Origin: Pagrus major
Lineage: Eukaryota > Chordata > Actinopteri > Spariformes > Sparidae
Direction of reading: 5' to 3'
Length of the DNA: 64,000 bases
NCBI RefSeq assembly: GCF_040436345.1
Contig: NC_133236.1
Span: 12,764,443 to 12,828,442 of the forward strand
The stretch's first letter is position 1. Each line of letters opens with the position of its first letter. Shown here one piece after another: positions 12,300-22,776 of the stretch. The notes beneath the pieces were generated by a model. It searched no databases, had not been told where the DNA came from, and was given only the letters and a program-made list of their open reading frames with translations. The position numbers and the translations under genes are program-made.

Positions 12300-12790
12300 A
12301 AAAACACGTCAGCGGCGCTTTGAAGCCAAAAAAGACTCGACTTCCAAGTCATAAAATTACCCGGCTCTCTTATAAAGCGTGTGCACTAGAGACGTCTGCC
12401 GACCAAGATGGCTAACTTCCGAATTAGCGCCCGGCTAACTTGTCTAGGGATAGAACAATTTAATCGTGCTGCTCTTCTAGACTTTCCAAATGGTATCGGA
12501 CAGAATGGCTCAAATTATGATACTGAAATGAGTCAGTCATCACCGTTTTATAGACCTTTCCTTTGTAATTTAAGCTTTTGGGAAAAAGTATTTTCGGGCC
12601 CCAGTGCATCACGTGAAGTTCTTACTAGTTTGGCCACTACGAAAATTGGCTTCAAACCCTTGCGCTCATCTTCCTTCTGTGCAATGATACGTAAAGAAAA
12701 TATTACCTACATGAAACTTCTCACAACAAGGTCCATGGATTACCTTCAGTAACCAGGTTACGATTTCTGGATAGGGACTTTTTGGCGCTT
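12300..12790. repeat. Dispersed repeat, CACGTG-containing family, longer copy 2
   Basis: 12575-12680 matches 4765-4895 (see that entry). The surrounding 12300-12790 has the mixed composition of an old mobile element and contains a 114-codon frame (12408-12752) that lies across the repeat and shows no recognisable domain. I treat that frame as non-genic. Confidence 0.5.
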
Positions 12791-13088
12791 TGCACCACAA
12801 GCCAGGTGCCATCTGGTTCCATTATATTCAAGAGACGGTAGACATCTCTACGGCTGATATCTCAAAGACTCTGCGACTCACACCTAAACAATCAAGTGAT
12901 TTTGTTATGAACTCTTTAACGTCAGGAGTACATGGTTTTCTTTGTAAAATGTAATTAGATATGAAGTTCCCAGGGTTAGTGTCTATAATGTGCTTTACTA
13001 GCAGCTCATCAGATTATCACACATGATAATCCCCCAGACCACATGTCCTTAATCTGACTTCCTGGCTGTGTGAATGGAACAAAAGGAT

Positions 13089-13128
13089 GAATGAATGAAT
13101 GAATGAATGAATGAATGAATGAATGAAG
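13089..13128. repeat. (GAAT)n tetranucleotide repeat
   Basis: About ten GAAT units in the kif3c intron, ending about 20 bp inside the donor of the motor-domain exon. Read through from the exon it would give a Phe-Ile-His-Ser repeat, which is not part of the protein. Confidence 0.95.
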
Positions 13129-13147
13129 CCACTGACGGGACTCTCAC

Positions 13148-14563
13148 CTTGTACTTGGCGGTCAGTTGCTCAGTGGCTTCCTGCTCCTTCCTCAGATCTC
13201 CCATCATCCTCTCCTTCTCTCCCAGGAGCCTCTGCTTCTCGTCGGCCAGCATGAACTGATCTCCTCTGATCGCCTCCTTCTCCATCTCCAACCGCTGCTC
13301 CTCCAGCTTCACGTAGTCCTCCGCCGCCTTCTCCACACCCTCCTCGTCCTCACCCTCTGTCTCTTCGTCCCCTTCTCTCTCCCAGGCCTCGCCGTCCACC
13401 TCCACCTGCTCCTTCTTCTGTTTGCTCCTCCACTTCCTGTGGTTGAGCTGGGCCCGGAGGCGAGCGATCTCTCTCTGGAACTCGCGCAGCAGAGCATCCT
13501 TGGGATCCTCGTTGACCCTTGGCTGGTTCTGGATGTTCTTGGCGCGGTTGGCGTAGCGGAGGGTGGTGAGGGTCTCGTCGTAGTGCTGAGGGGCAGGACC
13601 TAAAGTGGCTACCATGACAGTCTTTGCATTCCCGCCTAAAGAGTCCTGCAAGAGCCTGGTCAGCTTGGAGTCCCGGTACGGCACATGACTGCTTCGACCA
13701 TCGGCAAGTGCTGAGATCACATTCCCAAGCGCTGACAATGAAAGGTTGATCTTGGCGGCTTCTTTCAGGCGCTCTCCCTGGACGCCTGTCTTGGCTTGGC
13801 GCTCGCTGCCAGCCAGATCCACGAGGTTGAGGCGTCCAACCCGGATGTGCTTCCTCCCGTCTGGTCCTGGCTGGCTGCACTCCACCGTGATCAGGAACAA
13901 GGCATGGGACCGAGACGAGTGTTCGTTCATGTCTGTTGCCCCGACCGCCCTCGCCTGGTTGCCCATGTTCATCACCTCTTCGATCTCCTTGATGCTCTTG
14001 CAGACGCACGATGTGAGATCACGCACGTACACCCCTGACTCCGGACTCTCCCGGAGCTCCAGGGCTCTGGCGTTGCCATGTTTGGGATCGAGGAGATCCC
14101 GAACCTCCTCCAGATAGATCTCGAGGTAGGACGCCCGCACCAGGTACTGCCTATCAGACTGCGAGCGGGAGATGTGCGTGAAGATGTGGTCAAACGCGTT
14201 AGGGATCACACCACGCTTCTCCGGATCCATCCATGCCCCCTGCATGGTGTAGGTCTTTCCAGTTCCGGTCTGCCCGTACGCAAAGATGGTGCCGTTGAAC
14301 CCTGCAAGAACCGAATCTATGAGGGGTCGCACACTCTCGTCATAGAGATCTCGCTGTTTGGAGTTTGCATCATAAACTCCATCGAATGTAAATGTTTTCT
14401 GGGGCTCGCTGGCTGGTGCTCGCGGGTTTCTGAGGATTACCTGTCCCAGGCGGAGGTCCATCTGGATGATGCCCCCTGCAGGCCCGTTGGACTCCTCTTT
14501 GTGGTTGAGAGGCCGGCATCGGACTACCACCTTCACTGACTCACTGCTCTTATTTTTTGACAT
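13148..14563 (-). CDS. kif3c: Kinesin-2 motor subunit KIF3C, first coding exon (partial gene)
   Basis: Encodes residues 1-472 of a plus-end-directed kinesin-2 motor that pairs with KIF3A and carries membrane cargo along microtubules. Visible motifs: P-loop GQTGTGKT (97-104), switch I NEHSSRSH (213-220), switch II DLAGSE (249-254), neck region with the kinesin-2 signature [15 protein letters not shown] (349-363), an acidic stretch (about 387-412) and the start of the coiled coil. The exon ends AAG|GTGAGAG in phase 0; the later exons lie outside the window. Family choice: [13 protein letters not shown], the MQG after the P-loop and VATLGPAP match KIF3C better than KIF3B, and the rab10 neighbour agrees with human order. 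The glycine-rich insert of mammalian KIF3C after switch II is absent; that loop reads as in KIF3B. Confidence 0.93.
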
Positions 14564-15119
14564 GACTGCCTTCTGTTATGTTCTCTGATTTATATGATCT
14601 AAATAATAGAAATTTAAAAAAAGAGCTGAAAAACCTGTGTGGTGCCTTTAATCAGCCTCCCGTCTGCCTGTGAATTGTGTAACCATTGAATCTTTAACCA
14701 CTAATAACAAATTCAGTATGGCTTCTTGATCATATCATGACGGAAAACAGCTACAGTGCCTGTTAACAGAGACTCCTTTAATAACCAACACTAACGATGA
14801 GATGCCACTGTGTGTAAAGGCTAATTTCCTTCGCTTATTGTCTGTAATATTAGCCCACAAACAGACAGACGGTCACCAGCTCTCACGCACTGGATCGACG
14901 CTCCATTGCAGTCCCGCTACACGTCCCGATTCAGTCTCGGTGAGAAAAAGAAATCCAACAGTGCCGACAGTAAAAACCTTCAGGTCTCAGTCTCATGTCG
15001 TCCTGATCCAACACGCCCGGTAGATCCGCTACAGACCGCTGTCCGCATCCTCCTGTCCGCCGCTCATTGATGCTCCGAGCTGGATTTGCGGCTCTCGGTG
15101 TGTGCGGAGAGACACAGCT

Positions 15120-15121
<2 letters not shown>
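14564..15121 (-). promoter_or_regulatory. kif3c: kif3c 5' leader and CpG-rich promoter region
   Basis: About 40 bp upstream of the kif3c ATG the minus strand shows a good acceptor (TTTCTATTATTTAG near 14610), which suggests a non-coding first exon. 14880-15120 is richer in CG and has a GTGAGA donor candidate near 14886, so the first exon and start of transcription probably lie around 14890-15120. No TATA box was seen. The exact start of transcription cannot be read from sequence. Confidence 0.45.

Positions 15122-15200
<79 letters not shown>
15122..15200. repeat. (CA)n microsatellite at the kif3c promoter
   Basis: About 39 uninterrupted CA units abutting the CpG-rich upstream region of kif3c. 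Confidence 0.97.
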
Positions 15201-15201
<1 letters not shown>

Positions 15202-15334
15202 CCATTCAACCACCACACCCCACATCACTGCGGAGCGGAACAAAGCACCATGGGAAATGGAGTTTCGGCTCACTGGTGAGTTGATTCTTGTCCAACGCTG
15301 CCACCAGCTCCTCATTGACAAATAGGCAGTAAGT

Positions 15335-15500
15335 GGTGGTGGAATGTAACTAAGTACATTTACTCAAGTACTGTCCTTTAGTACACATTTGAGGTTCTTG
15401 TACTTCCCTTGAGTATTTCCATCCTCTGCTACTTCTTGTACGATTTACTCCACTACAGTTTACTTAAATAACTTAAACTTAAATAACTACTTTGCATGCT
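15335..15500. repeat. AAGTACATTTACTCAAGTACT-type dispersed repeat, copy 1
   Basis: Carries the ordered words AAGTACATTTA, CTCAAGTACT, GAGGTTCTTGTACTT, GAGTATTTCC and ACTCCACTACA. The same order recurs at 20490-20720, with partial copies near 29885 and 44540. I know this segment as very common in teleost genomes; the family name was not verified. Confidence 0.75.
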
Positions 15501-15661
15501 GCATCAGATCCAAAGCAGCACATTTTAAGATGAATTAATGTGTACTTTTTTAAGTAAAACCTTTTAGAATACAACGGATAATTAATCATTTCAAGATTAA
15601 ACTAATTACAATTTAAAATAGCATACCTTTATAAAAATATATATATTTAAAAGCCCTTAAA

Positions 15662-15662
<1 letters not shown>

Positions 15663-15709
<47 letters not shown>
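15663..15709. repeat. (ATCT)n microsatellite
   Basis: About 12 perfect ATCT units. Confidence 0.96.
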
Positions 15710-15710
<1 letters not shown>

Positions 15711-16239
15711 AATAACAAGCCTTTATCTTTGTCTACTGGAAATATTATAGGCTATATATTTATATTTTATATATTAAAAAAATAACCTTCAATATAATCA
15801 TTAGTCGTCAGAGGTTTGTACTGTGAAAGCTCAATGGGTTCAGTTAAGGTTGGTTTATGATCCACCAGACCCCTGTGTGCCATTCTATGAGCCCATTAAA
15901 CAGTATAACAATATCTATCATAAAATGTGACTGTGACTTTCTGTGTTTTTAATGTGGAGGAAAAGAATGATTCGCTCCCGATTCCTGGTTAGATCAAGTG
16001 ACTGTTGTTCATCAGATTCTGAAGCTAGTTTGCCACCAGTTCTTATACAACTGGGCTCCCAAAGAGCACAAAATGAGGACAACTGCTTCAAATGCAAAAT
16101 TAATCATTATGGTACTTACCTAACTGTATAACCACGACACAACAGCACCACCTGGTGACACAAATGTGGAATACACTGTGACCTGCAGGTGGTCAGTGTT
16201 ACCAACGGAGGTCAGGAGATTCATGTGAGTAAATATGAA

Positions 16240-16330
16240 TGTTTCCAGCAGCAGAGGTGGAAGTATTCAGATCCTTAACTTAAGTAAAAGTACTGTTACT
16301 TAGTATAGTACTAGTCCTTTCTTCAGGCTG
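16240..16330. repeat. AGAGGTGGAAGTATTCAGATC-type repeat fragment
   Basis: Begins AGAGGTGGAAGTATTCAGAT and continues with CTTAAGTAAAAGTACTGTTAC. The mirror end appears at 21190-21235 (CAGTAAAAGATCTGACCTCC) and related words at 23340-23450, which suggests one family seen from both ends. Confidence 0.55.
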
Positions 16331-18765
16331 TGAGACTCCTAAATTCATCCTCCGTACTCCACTGTTTGAAATTGTTTATTTCTTCTCTTATGATGCATAA
16401 AGGGACTAAAACTCAGTTTTGTGCTATAACCCTGGTGTTGTAAAATGACTAATTAATGAACCTTTAATGCAACACTGTAAAAATACTCTGTCATGTTTTA
16501 AAAATATGAAGTAGTAATCTGGAAAATACCATTAAAGTATTGTGTAAACTGCTGTGGATTTGTATTCATAACAAAACATGATTTTTTTATAAGCTCTTCA
16601 AATGTTTTAAAATGCTTTGTATGATGAATACTTATCGTAAATTAAATACTAACTGAAGCTTTCAGATGAATGTGAAAAAATACAATATTTACCTCTGAAA
16701 TGTGGTGTAGAAGTAGAATGAAAAGATAGTACACCAAAATTGTACTAGAGTGCTTGAGTTACCACTAATTTCGCAGTAATAGGCAGAATAAATGTTGGCA
16801 ACTTACGTTTCTGCAAACCAGGGGTATGTTTAAACTTTATGTTTCGTGCGTTCAGTTGTCAATTTTATATTTTGATATGGCTGTACTTATGGTCCGGTTA
16901 GGTTTAGGTAAAAAAAAAATTTGGTTAAGGATATGTACCAAGGTTAACATCATGTTTTGACTTACCTGTTTCAAACATGGCTGGAAAGTGTCCCATCATC
17001 TCAATAAAAATACCTGGTTATTGCCAGTAACAGGGCTGTAGAGTGTCCAGACATCTCACTAGAATATAGAAATATTGATATGATATGTACGAAATGTACA
17101 AATGTAACATTTCTGTGGTTTACAGAAACAAAAAAACATTTTACTCTGGCTACTGTGCTGAGTTTCCAGGTGTGATGTAAGAAGTGACACAACGGGGGTT
17201 TCTTGATAAAACTGCCAACATTTCCATGTAACCTCTTCCTGTCTCAAATATGGTATTATTTCGACGTTGGGTACTAATGCTGACGTAGGCTCCACTGACC
17301 AGAAAAGGGAAAGACTCAGCCACGGGGAATTCAGGGAAACTCTGATGTTAGATAACACTGAACCTTTATGGTGCCCTCTCACCAAAACGTGTTTAATCCT
17401 GCTGCCTGAGAACAAATCACAAATGACTGACCGATGGTCTGTGAGACTCTGCAGAGTTTGTTGAAGTTTAATGGGGCAGAACCAGAAACTTACCCGTACT
17501 ATATGTGTATTTAAAATCCCCTTGACTCAGGTGCTTGTGTGTCACCTTTTATAAGTCATTCTTAGGAAAGTCAGTGAGGTTTTACAGTTCAAGGTAGCAC
17601 AGTTTCTGTGTGGTTGGAAATAGGATGCCAGGGACATTGACCTGTCAAACAACAATTAATATGTTTTTAAACGATCAGTCAGACATAAAAAACTAGACAA
17701 CTGATGAAAATAACTTACCTAACCCAAAATATCAACAAACTGTCAACTGGTCCTGTATTTTCTACACAGAAATGACAGTTGTGTTGTATTGATTGCCTTA
17801 AAAATGAACACTGCAGCAATGTTAGTTGTTCTACTGCACATTAAAGCATCTGTGAATTGTTGTAGTGCAAATCCTATGTGCATGGCTCCATCTAACTATC
17901 ATTGTTGTTAAACTGCTGATTATTTTCTTTACTAATTAATGAATAGTTTGTCCTATATAATGTCACAAAAATAGTTTTAAAACATCCTGTTAAATGTCAT
18001 ACAGCTCAATATCATCAAAATGCGTGTTTTGTATAATCAGCAGACCAAAACCTAAAGGTATTTTTTAGATAAAACATTTTCTGCCGACCTTGGAGACAGT
18101 CGTTGACAAAAAACATCTAGCAAAGTATTCTGGAGCTTTTGATCACATCACCCTATCCTCCCAAAACAGACGGAGTGGTCCAGTTGTCACTGTAGATGTT
18201 CAAATTTTCCTTTTTTTGCTCACTTTAAGGATTTCTCATCAGTGTTTTCTTAGAAGTTTGGATTGGACCTTGCATTAATATGTTTACAGTGGGAGCTTAT
18301 ATATTTGCAGTGTATGTGTTATGTATATTGTATAATGTGTATACATACTATTTTATCTTTATCCTTTCATCTTTATATCTTATTTAATCTTATGATAAGC
18401 TGATCTTTGGAGGGCCTAAAGTGCATTTCACTACACATTGTATTGTGCAGGATTGTATGCCTTGTGTATGTGACAAATGGAGAACCTTGAGCCTTGAAAG
18501 ACACTTAGCTATTTTTTCTTTTTTTTAATTCACAGGAACCAAACAGATAAATATGCAACGGATGTAATGAACAGAGAACATCTGGTTGAAGCTAATTTGC
18601 AAACAGAATTTTAAATGAGTATAAAAACAACAGGAGGTTGTGAGTTTACGATTAGAAACAATCAAAAAAAACAGAGAATCCTGACAATTAGGAAGCTGGA
18701 ACTAAGGAGTGCTTGAGAAATGACATAAACAATTAAGTAATTAACCAACTACTTTGAGCTCTGTA

Positions 18766-19531
18766 TACAACCCCGGTTCCAAAACACTTTGGTTCTTCCA
18801 ACTTTTTGTGTTCCAGGCATCAAACTTATAATGAGTGTATATTTACAAAAAACAATAATTTATCAGTTTTTAACATTAAAGGAGACATAGTACGCTCATT
18901 TTCAGGTTCATCATTTTAATTTGGGCTACTACTAGAATAGGTTTACATGCTTTAGTGCTCAAAGAACACATCATTTTTCTCATACAGTCCAGTGCTGCAG
19001 TATTGTATTCTCCTTCTGTCTGAAAGGCTTTGTTTTAGCTCCTGTCTCTTTAAGGCCCCCCTTCCTGAACACTAAGTCTCTTCTGATTGGCCAGCTCACA
19101 CATGCCTGACCCACCATCACTAACAACAACAGAGCAGCTGTACTAAATCAATTCTTTCATGCCAAACTAGCTGCTTGGCATAAAATTATGTAAATGTGTG
19201 ACATAGTGACATAGCGTGATGTCACAAAATCACTTTAATTGGGACTACTGACGAGGTGTTTCAGGTCCAGTGTTTTCTGTGGGAGAGAGGAGCTTCTGTT
19301 GGTGTGGACTTTAAACTTTTAACCTTTCAAGACATTTCACGTGCACAAGAACCTACAGTATAAACACTGCAGGAAAGGGAAAAACAACATAATAGGACTC
19401 CTTTAAATATCTTGTATTTGTTTTCTTTTCAAGCAAATTTACTGGTGGTCAAAAAGGATTTGCACATCATTGCGTCCTGTTTTTGTTACATTTTACATCA
19501 CCATCCCAACTTCTTTGCAATTGTGGTTGTA
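18766..19531. mobile_element. Inverted-repeat MITE-like element, copy 1, interrupted by another element
   Basis: Starts TACAACCCCGGTTCCAAAAC and ends CCAACTTCTTTGCAATTGTG GTTGTA, forming imperfect terminal inverted repeats of about 25 bp. The same termini bound 36840-37160. A second element (18876-19406) sits inside it, so the outer element is the older one. No transposase frame is present. Confidence 0.7.
18876..19406. mobile_element. Nested TTAAAGGAG...CTCCTTTAA element
   Basis: About 530 bp bounded by TTAAAGGAG and CTCCTTTAA, inserted in the outer MITE-like element. The ends resemble those of the element at 46343-46865. No coding capacity; likely a non-autonomous DNA element whose TTAA-type ends may include a target duplication. 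Confidence 0.6.
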
Positions 19532-19587
19532 GAATAAACTCTGTTCAATTGTGGGGGAAAGTAACAAACTTTTCAAGCTAAACACAT

Positions 19588-19770
19588 GGTTGGGACATCC
19601 TGGTGGCCCAGTGATCAACATGCATACCAGATACTGTACTGTTGCCCAGTTCCCATGTTATTCCCCCCCTCCGTCTCCCCTTGCTTCCTGTCACCTTTAA
19701 ACCGTCCATTGTTGATTAAAGGCAGAAATGCCCAGATAAAAACTTTAAAACCCCATGAGGTCATCTGGTT
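19588..19770 (+). repeat. SINE-like segment
   Basis: Has the order GGTGGCCCAGTGATCAAC, CAGTTCCCATGTTATTC, CCCTCCGTCTCCC, CTTCCTGTCACC and AAAGGCAGAAATGCCCAGATA, which I associate with a tRNA-derived short interspersed element common in fish. A box-B match is weak and the tail is only A-rich, so the assignment is tentative. Confidence 0.4.
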
Positions 19771-20489
19771 TATACTTGTCAAACATGCAAAGACAGACTT
19801 CCTCAGTAAATGTGCTTCACTATGACTGCCAGAACAGTTTTGAGCTTTGAGTATAGCTGCTGGCTGTTTTGTATGAGAGTCTGTGAGTCGAACCCTCAGG
19901 GCCCCAAGAAGAAAAATACAGGAATGCACCCTGATCTGGGAGGATTTTTGTGTCAAGACATGATTTATTGGCTTAACAAAGGCTGTTTAACTGTTGCAGA
20001 GACAGAGCAGGGATACAATTATCATGTGGGATAAAATTAAAATAAAGCTGTGACACCTCAAATGGCTGCAGAGAAAATCTGTGAAAACGTCTGCTCTGTT
20101 TCACCTTTTTAACCTCTGTGACGTCTGTTTTAAGATCCGTGTGGGCTGGTTTGTGTTTACACGGCTGCATCTTCTCTCTCTTTTTGGTCATGCTGTCAGT
20201 GGCTGTGAACTTTAGTCGAAATATTTTAACAACCACTGGATGGCTTGTCAGCAAATACAGAAATTCATGGTTTGATTTTCCTCGGATCTACATGTGCATC
20301 TGACTTTAAAAAGAACAATCTGTATATATATATCTGATATTCCACTTATTCTATTTATGTTAACAATTGTATCCATCTATCTTTCTATTTAATGAAGCTA
20401 ATACTTTGGTATTTTCATGTACATAAAATGCTAATTTACATGACTTGTAATCCAGATTTTTTACGCTGTGATAACTAGCCTACTTTTAC

Positions 20490-20867
20490 CCAGTGATGTA
20501 ATATAATTAAGTACATTTATTCAAGAACTGTATAGGTACGATTGTGAGGTGCTTGTACTTTACGTGAGTATTTCCCTTTTCTGCTACTTTATACTGCCAC
20601 TATACATTTTGGAGGCATATATTGTTCTTTTTACTCCACTACATTTATTTGATAACTTTAGCTACTAGTTACTTTGCAAATTGCACATCCGAGGCAAACC
20701 AGCGCATTTATAAATGAATTAATTTTATCAACAAAGGGATAAAAACATTCTGATAATCAGAAAAATACTAAATAGGAGAACCAATAGGCTGCCTGGCTGA
20801 CAACTGTTCGACCTATAGTATACAGTATTACATAGTATTTACATAGTAAATGACATATATCTATATA

Positions 20868-20936
<69 letters not shown>

Positions 20937-21235
20937 GTATGTATGTATATATATATGTCATTTACTATTACTTGTACTTTTGATGGTTAAGTGCATTTAA
21001 TATCAGATACTTTAAAAAATCAGTCAATAAAGATCTTTCTCTTTTGATTAAAATTTCTTCCCCAAAACTACATAGTGGACCTTGAAGACTTTGACTCAAG
21101 TAAGCCACTATTCATTTCGGTGACTTTATTCTTTACTAAAGTAATATTTCAACACAATATTTACATATGACTTTTTGGTACTTTTCACAACACAGTCTTT
21201 TACTTCAGTAAAAGATCTGACCTCCTTCACTACTG
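20490..21235. repeat. AAGTAC-type dispersed repeat, composite copy containing an AT palindrome
   Basis: The left end (AATTAAGTACATTTATTCAA) and right end (TTACTTCAGTAAAAGATCTG) match the two outer parts of the family seen elsewhere in the window. The middle is replaced or expanded by a long TA tract with palindromic flanks. Confidence 0.6.
20843..20968. repeat. AT-rich palindrome with (TA)n core
   Basis: An 18-bp perfect inverted repeat (ATAGTAAATGACATATAT and its complement) flanks about 90 bp of TATATA, giving a 126-bp near-perfect palindrome able to form a hairpin or cruciform. Confidence 0.9.
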
Positions 21236-21489
21236 CTAGATGGGTTACCAGGCAGTTTGGTTAGGGACTGTCGTCTCTGACTTTCCATCTAGTGCCAACA
21301 TTAACATCAACATTACACTTTAGTCTTGTTCATTATTTCCTTTTCTTTCCCTCCCACTCTTTCTTTATGTCTTCCTCTCTCAATTTGTGGCAAGTCTGTA
21401 CTCGGCAGTAGAAAGCAGGGCATACTCAACATTCCTAAGGAGTGTCTGAGAGTCAAACTACTCTGACAGGCGGAAGAAGGAAAAAGTCA

Positions 21490-21553
<64 letters not shown>
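21490..21553. repeat. (CA)n microsatellite
   Basis: About 32 CA units, roughly 300 bp before the rab10 promoter region. Confidence 0.96.
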
Positions 21554-21555
<2 letters not shown>

Positions 21556-21799
21556 CTAAAGAACCTACAGTAATGGTGTGTCCATGCAGATACCCCCTCA
21601 GTGTGTACAGTTATTAAAGGCCTTCAGAGGATAACTGTTGTTGCAGTTCACAGAGCAGAGGATGTGGGAAACGCCCGTAACAAGCACAGAAGTACTTATA
21701 TATGACATCACTTCGCCTGACTCACAGCTGGGATAGTCACCGCATCAAATGCCAGCTTGCCATGAAAACTGGAAACACACCCCGGCTTAAACAGATCCT

Positions 21800-22649
21800 C
21801 AAGAAACCGGCCGCCATATTGGATCATTAGGTACATTTCATTCACTGAAGTAATGGGAGCTTTGAGCCTAAATGTCCGAGTAACTTTGGCAGTAACATTT
21901 GCCCTTTCTGTCAGCCTAAGATACGCCCTTTTACCCCTCTATGTATGCAATGTTGGCCAATCACATTAGGGTGCTTAATGACATGACAGCCGCGTTGACC
22001 AATCAGAAGCGTGGGTTTTGACAGAAAGGGCGGGAGAAAGGCGTGTCTGTGGGCCTAGGGTGTCGCCGTGGTGGCTCCCATTCGAAGGCGACGGCGGTCG
22101 TCTATATTTCGGTCCTAATCTCTCCAGAAAAAAGCGAAATAACTCCGAGCAGTCAGAGAATTTGACGCACTTTCACGTTGAGATTTTTTTCAAATTCTTC
22201 TCGGTCGAGCTTGCGGCAGGGCTCTGGAATGACGGGGTGTGCCGAGAATTTGAATTAGCTCGCCGTTAGTTTGAAGAAAGAGTGAGTCGGGGTAGAGAGA
22301 GAGAGGAGCCATTTTGTCCCGACTGTGTGGGAGAAAAGAAAGAGTGGAAAAGAGGAATCACACGGGAGGAGATCCTATTTTTGCTTTCTGTTCTCATGCT
22401 GTAGGGGGGAAAACAGTCGGGCTTGGGAAATCCAACTTCTCGGACACGTCCACGGGCACGTTATTTTGGGTGGTATTTAGCCAACTAGCTTGCCAAGCTA
22501 ATCAACAAATCCCAGATTGTTAACTGTAACGGCCAAGAGAAGCGGGGCAGTTGGTCAGGTTGGCTAAGGAGCTGGCTTTAGACTACACATAGGCCTGCTA
22601 GGTTATCAGTTTTTTGTATCTTGTCTGGGTGAACACAAGCTGTTTTTCA
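21800..22649 (+). promoter_or_regulatory. rab10: rab10 promoter and 5' leader
   Basis: CG-rich relative to its surroundings. Contains a perfect YY1-type GCCGCCATATT (21810-21820), CCAAT-family boxes (GCCAATCAC near 21956 and GACCAATCAGAAG near 21997) and GAGCCATTTTG near 22305. No TATA box was seen. Transcription probably starts somewhere between 22050 and 22350. The leader contains upstream start codons (for example 22314 onward on some frames) that are not in frame with the rab10 ATG. Confidence 0.6.
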
Positions 22650-22776
22650 ATGGCGAAGAAGACGTACGACTTGCTGTTCAAGCTGCTTCTGATCGGAGAC
22701 TCGGGCGTGGGGAAGACCTGTGTGCTGTTCCGCTTCTCTGACGACGCCTTCAACACAACCTTCATCTCCACCATAG
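22650..22776 (+). CDS. rab10: rab10 exon 1
   Basis: Start codon through STI of switch I, including the P-loop. Ends ACCATAG|GTAAG, leaving one base of Gly43. Confidence 0.97.

Larger units (their letters stand above)
1..13147 (-). other. kif3c: kif3c first coding intron (partial, runs off the left edge)
   Basis: No exon of the kif3c stalk or tail could be found in this stretch on the minus strand, although the motor exon to its right ends in a clear splice donor. I infer that the interval is a large intron and that the remaining exons lie beyond position 1. It holds microsatellites (near 1.44, 3.45, 5.47 and 13.09 kb), a two-copy local duplication (6.9 and 8.7 kb), two copies of a CACGTG-bearing repeat (4.77 and 12.57 kb), AT-rich unique-looking DNA and one promoter-like block near 4.3 kb. 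An unrelated small gene inside the intron cannot be excluded. Confidence 0.55.
15330..21800. other. kif3c-rab10 divergent intergenic region
   Basis: About 6.5 kb between the two head-to-head genes. I see no coding exon. Contents: copies of the AAGTAC-type repeat (15.34, 16.24 and 20.49 kb), microsatellites, a nested inverted-repeat element (18.77-19.53 kb), a SINE-like segment (19.59 kb) and the AT palindrome (20.84 kb). 16.8-18.7 kb is AT-rich with nothing recognised. Confidence 0.6.

Noticed and set aside
12408..12752. 114-codon plus-strand frame starting MANFRISARLTC
   Set aside because: It runs across a dispersed repeat also present at 4765-4895 and shows no domain; most likely chance.
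1..13047. Search for remaining kif3c exons on the minus strand
   Set aside because: No match to the conserved coiled-coil or tail blocks was found by eye, so none is reported.
13166..14539. Several frames of 70-150 codons on the plus strand opposite kif3c
   Set aside because: Shadows of the GC-rich motor exon; the minus-strand frame is the conserved protein.
22018..22523. Frames of 83 and 69 codons before rab10
   Set aside because: They lie in the CG-rich promoter and leader and lack homology; at most upstream reading frames.
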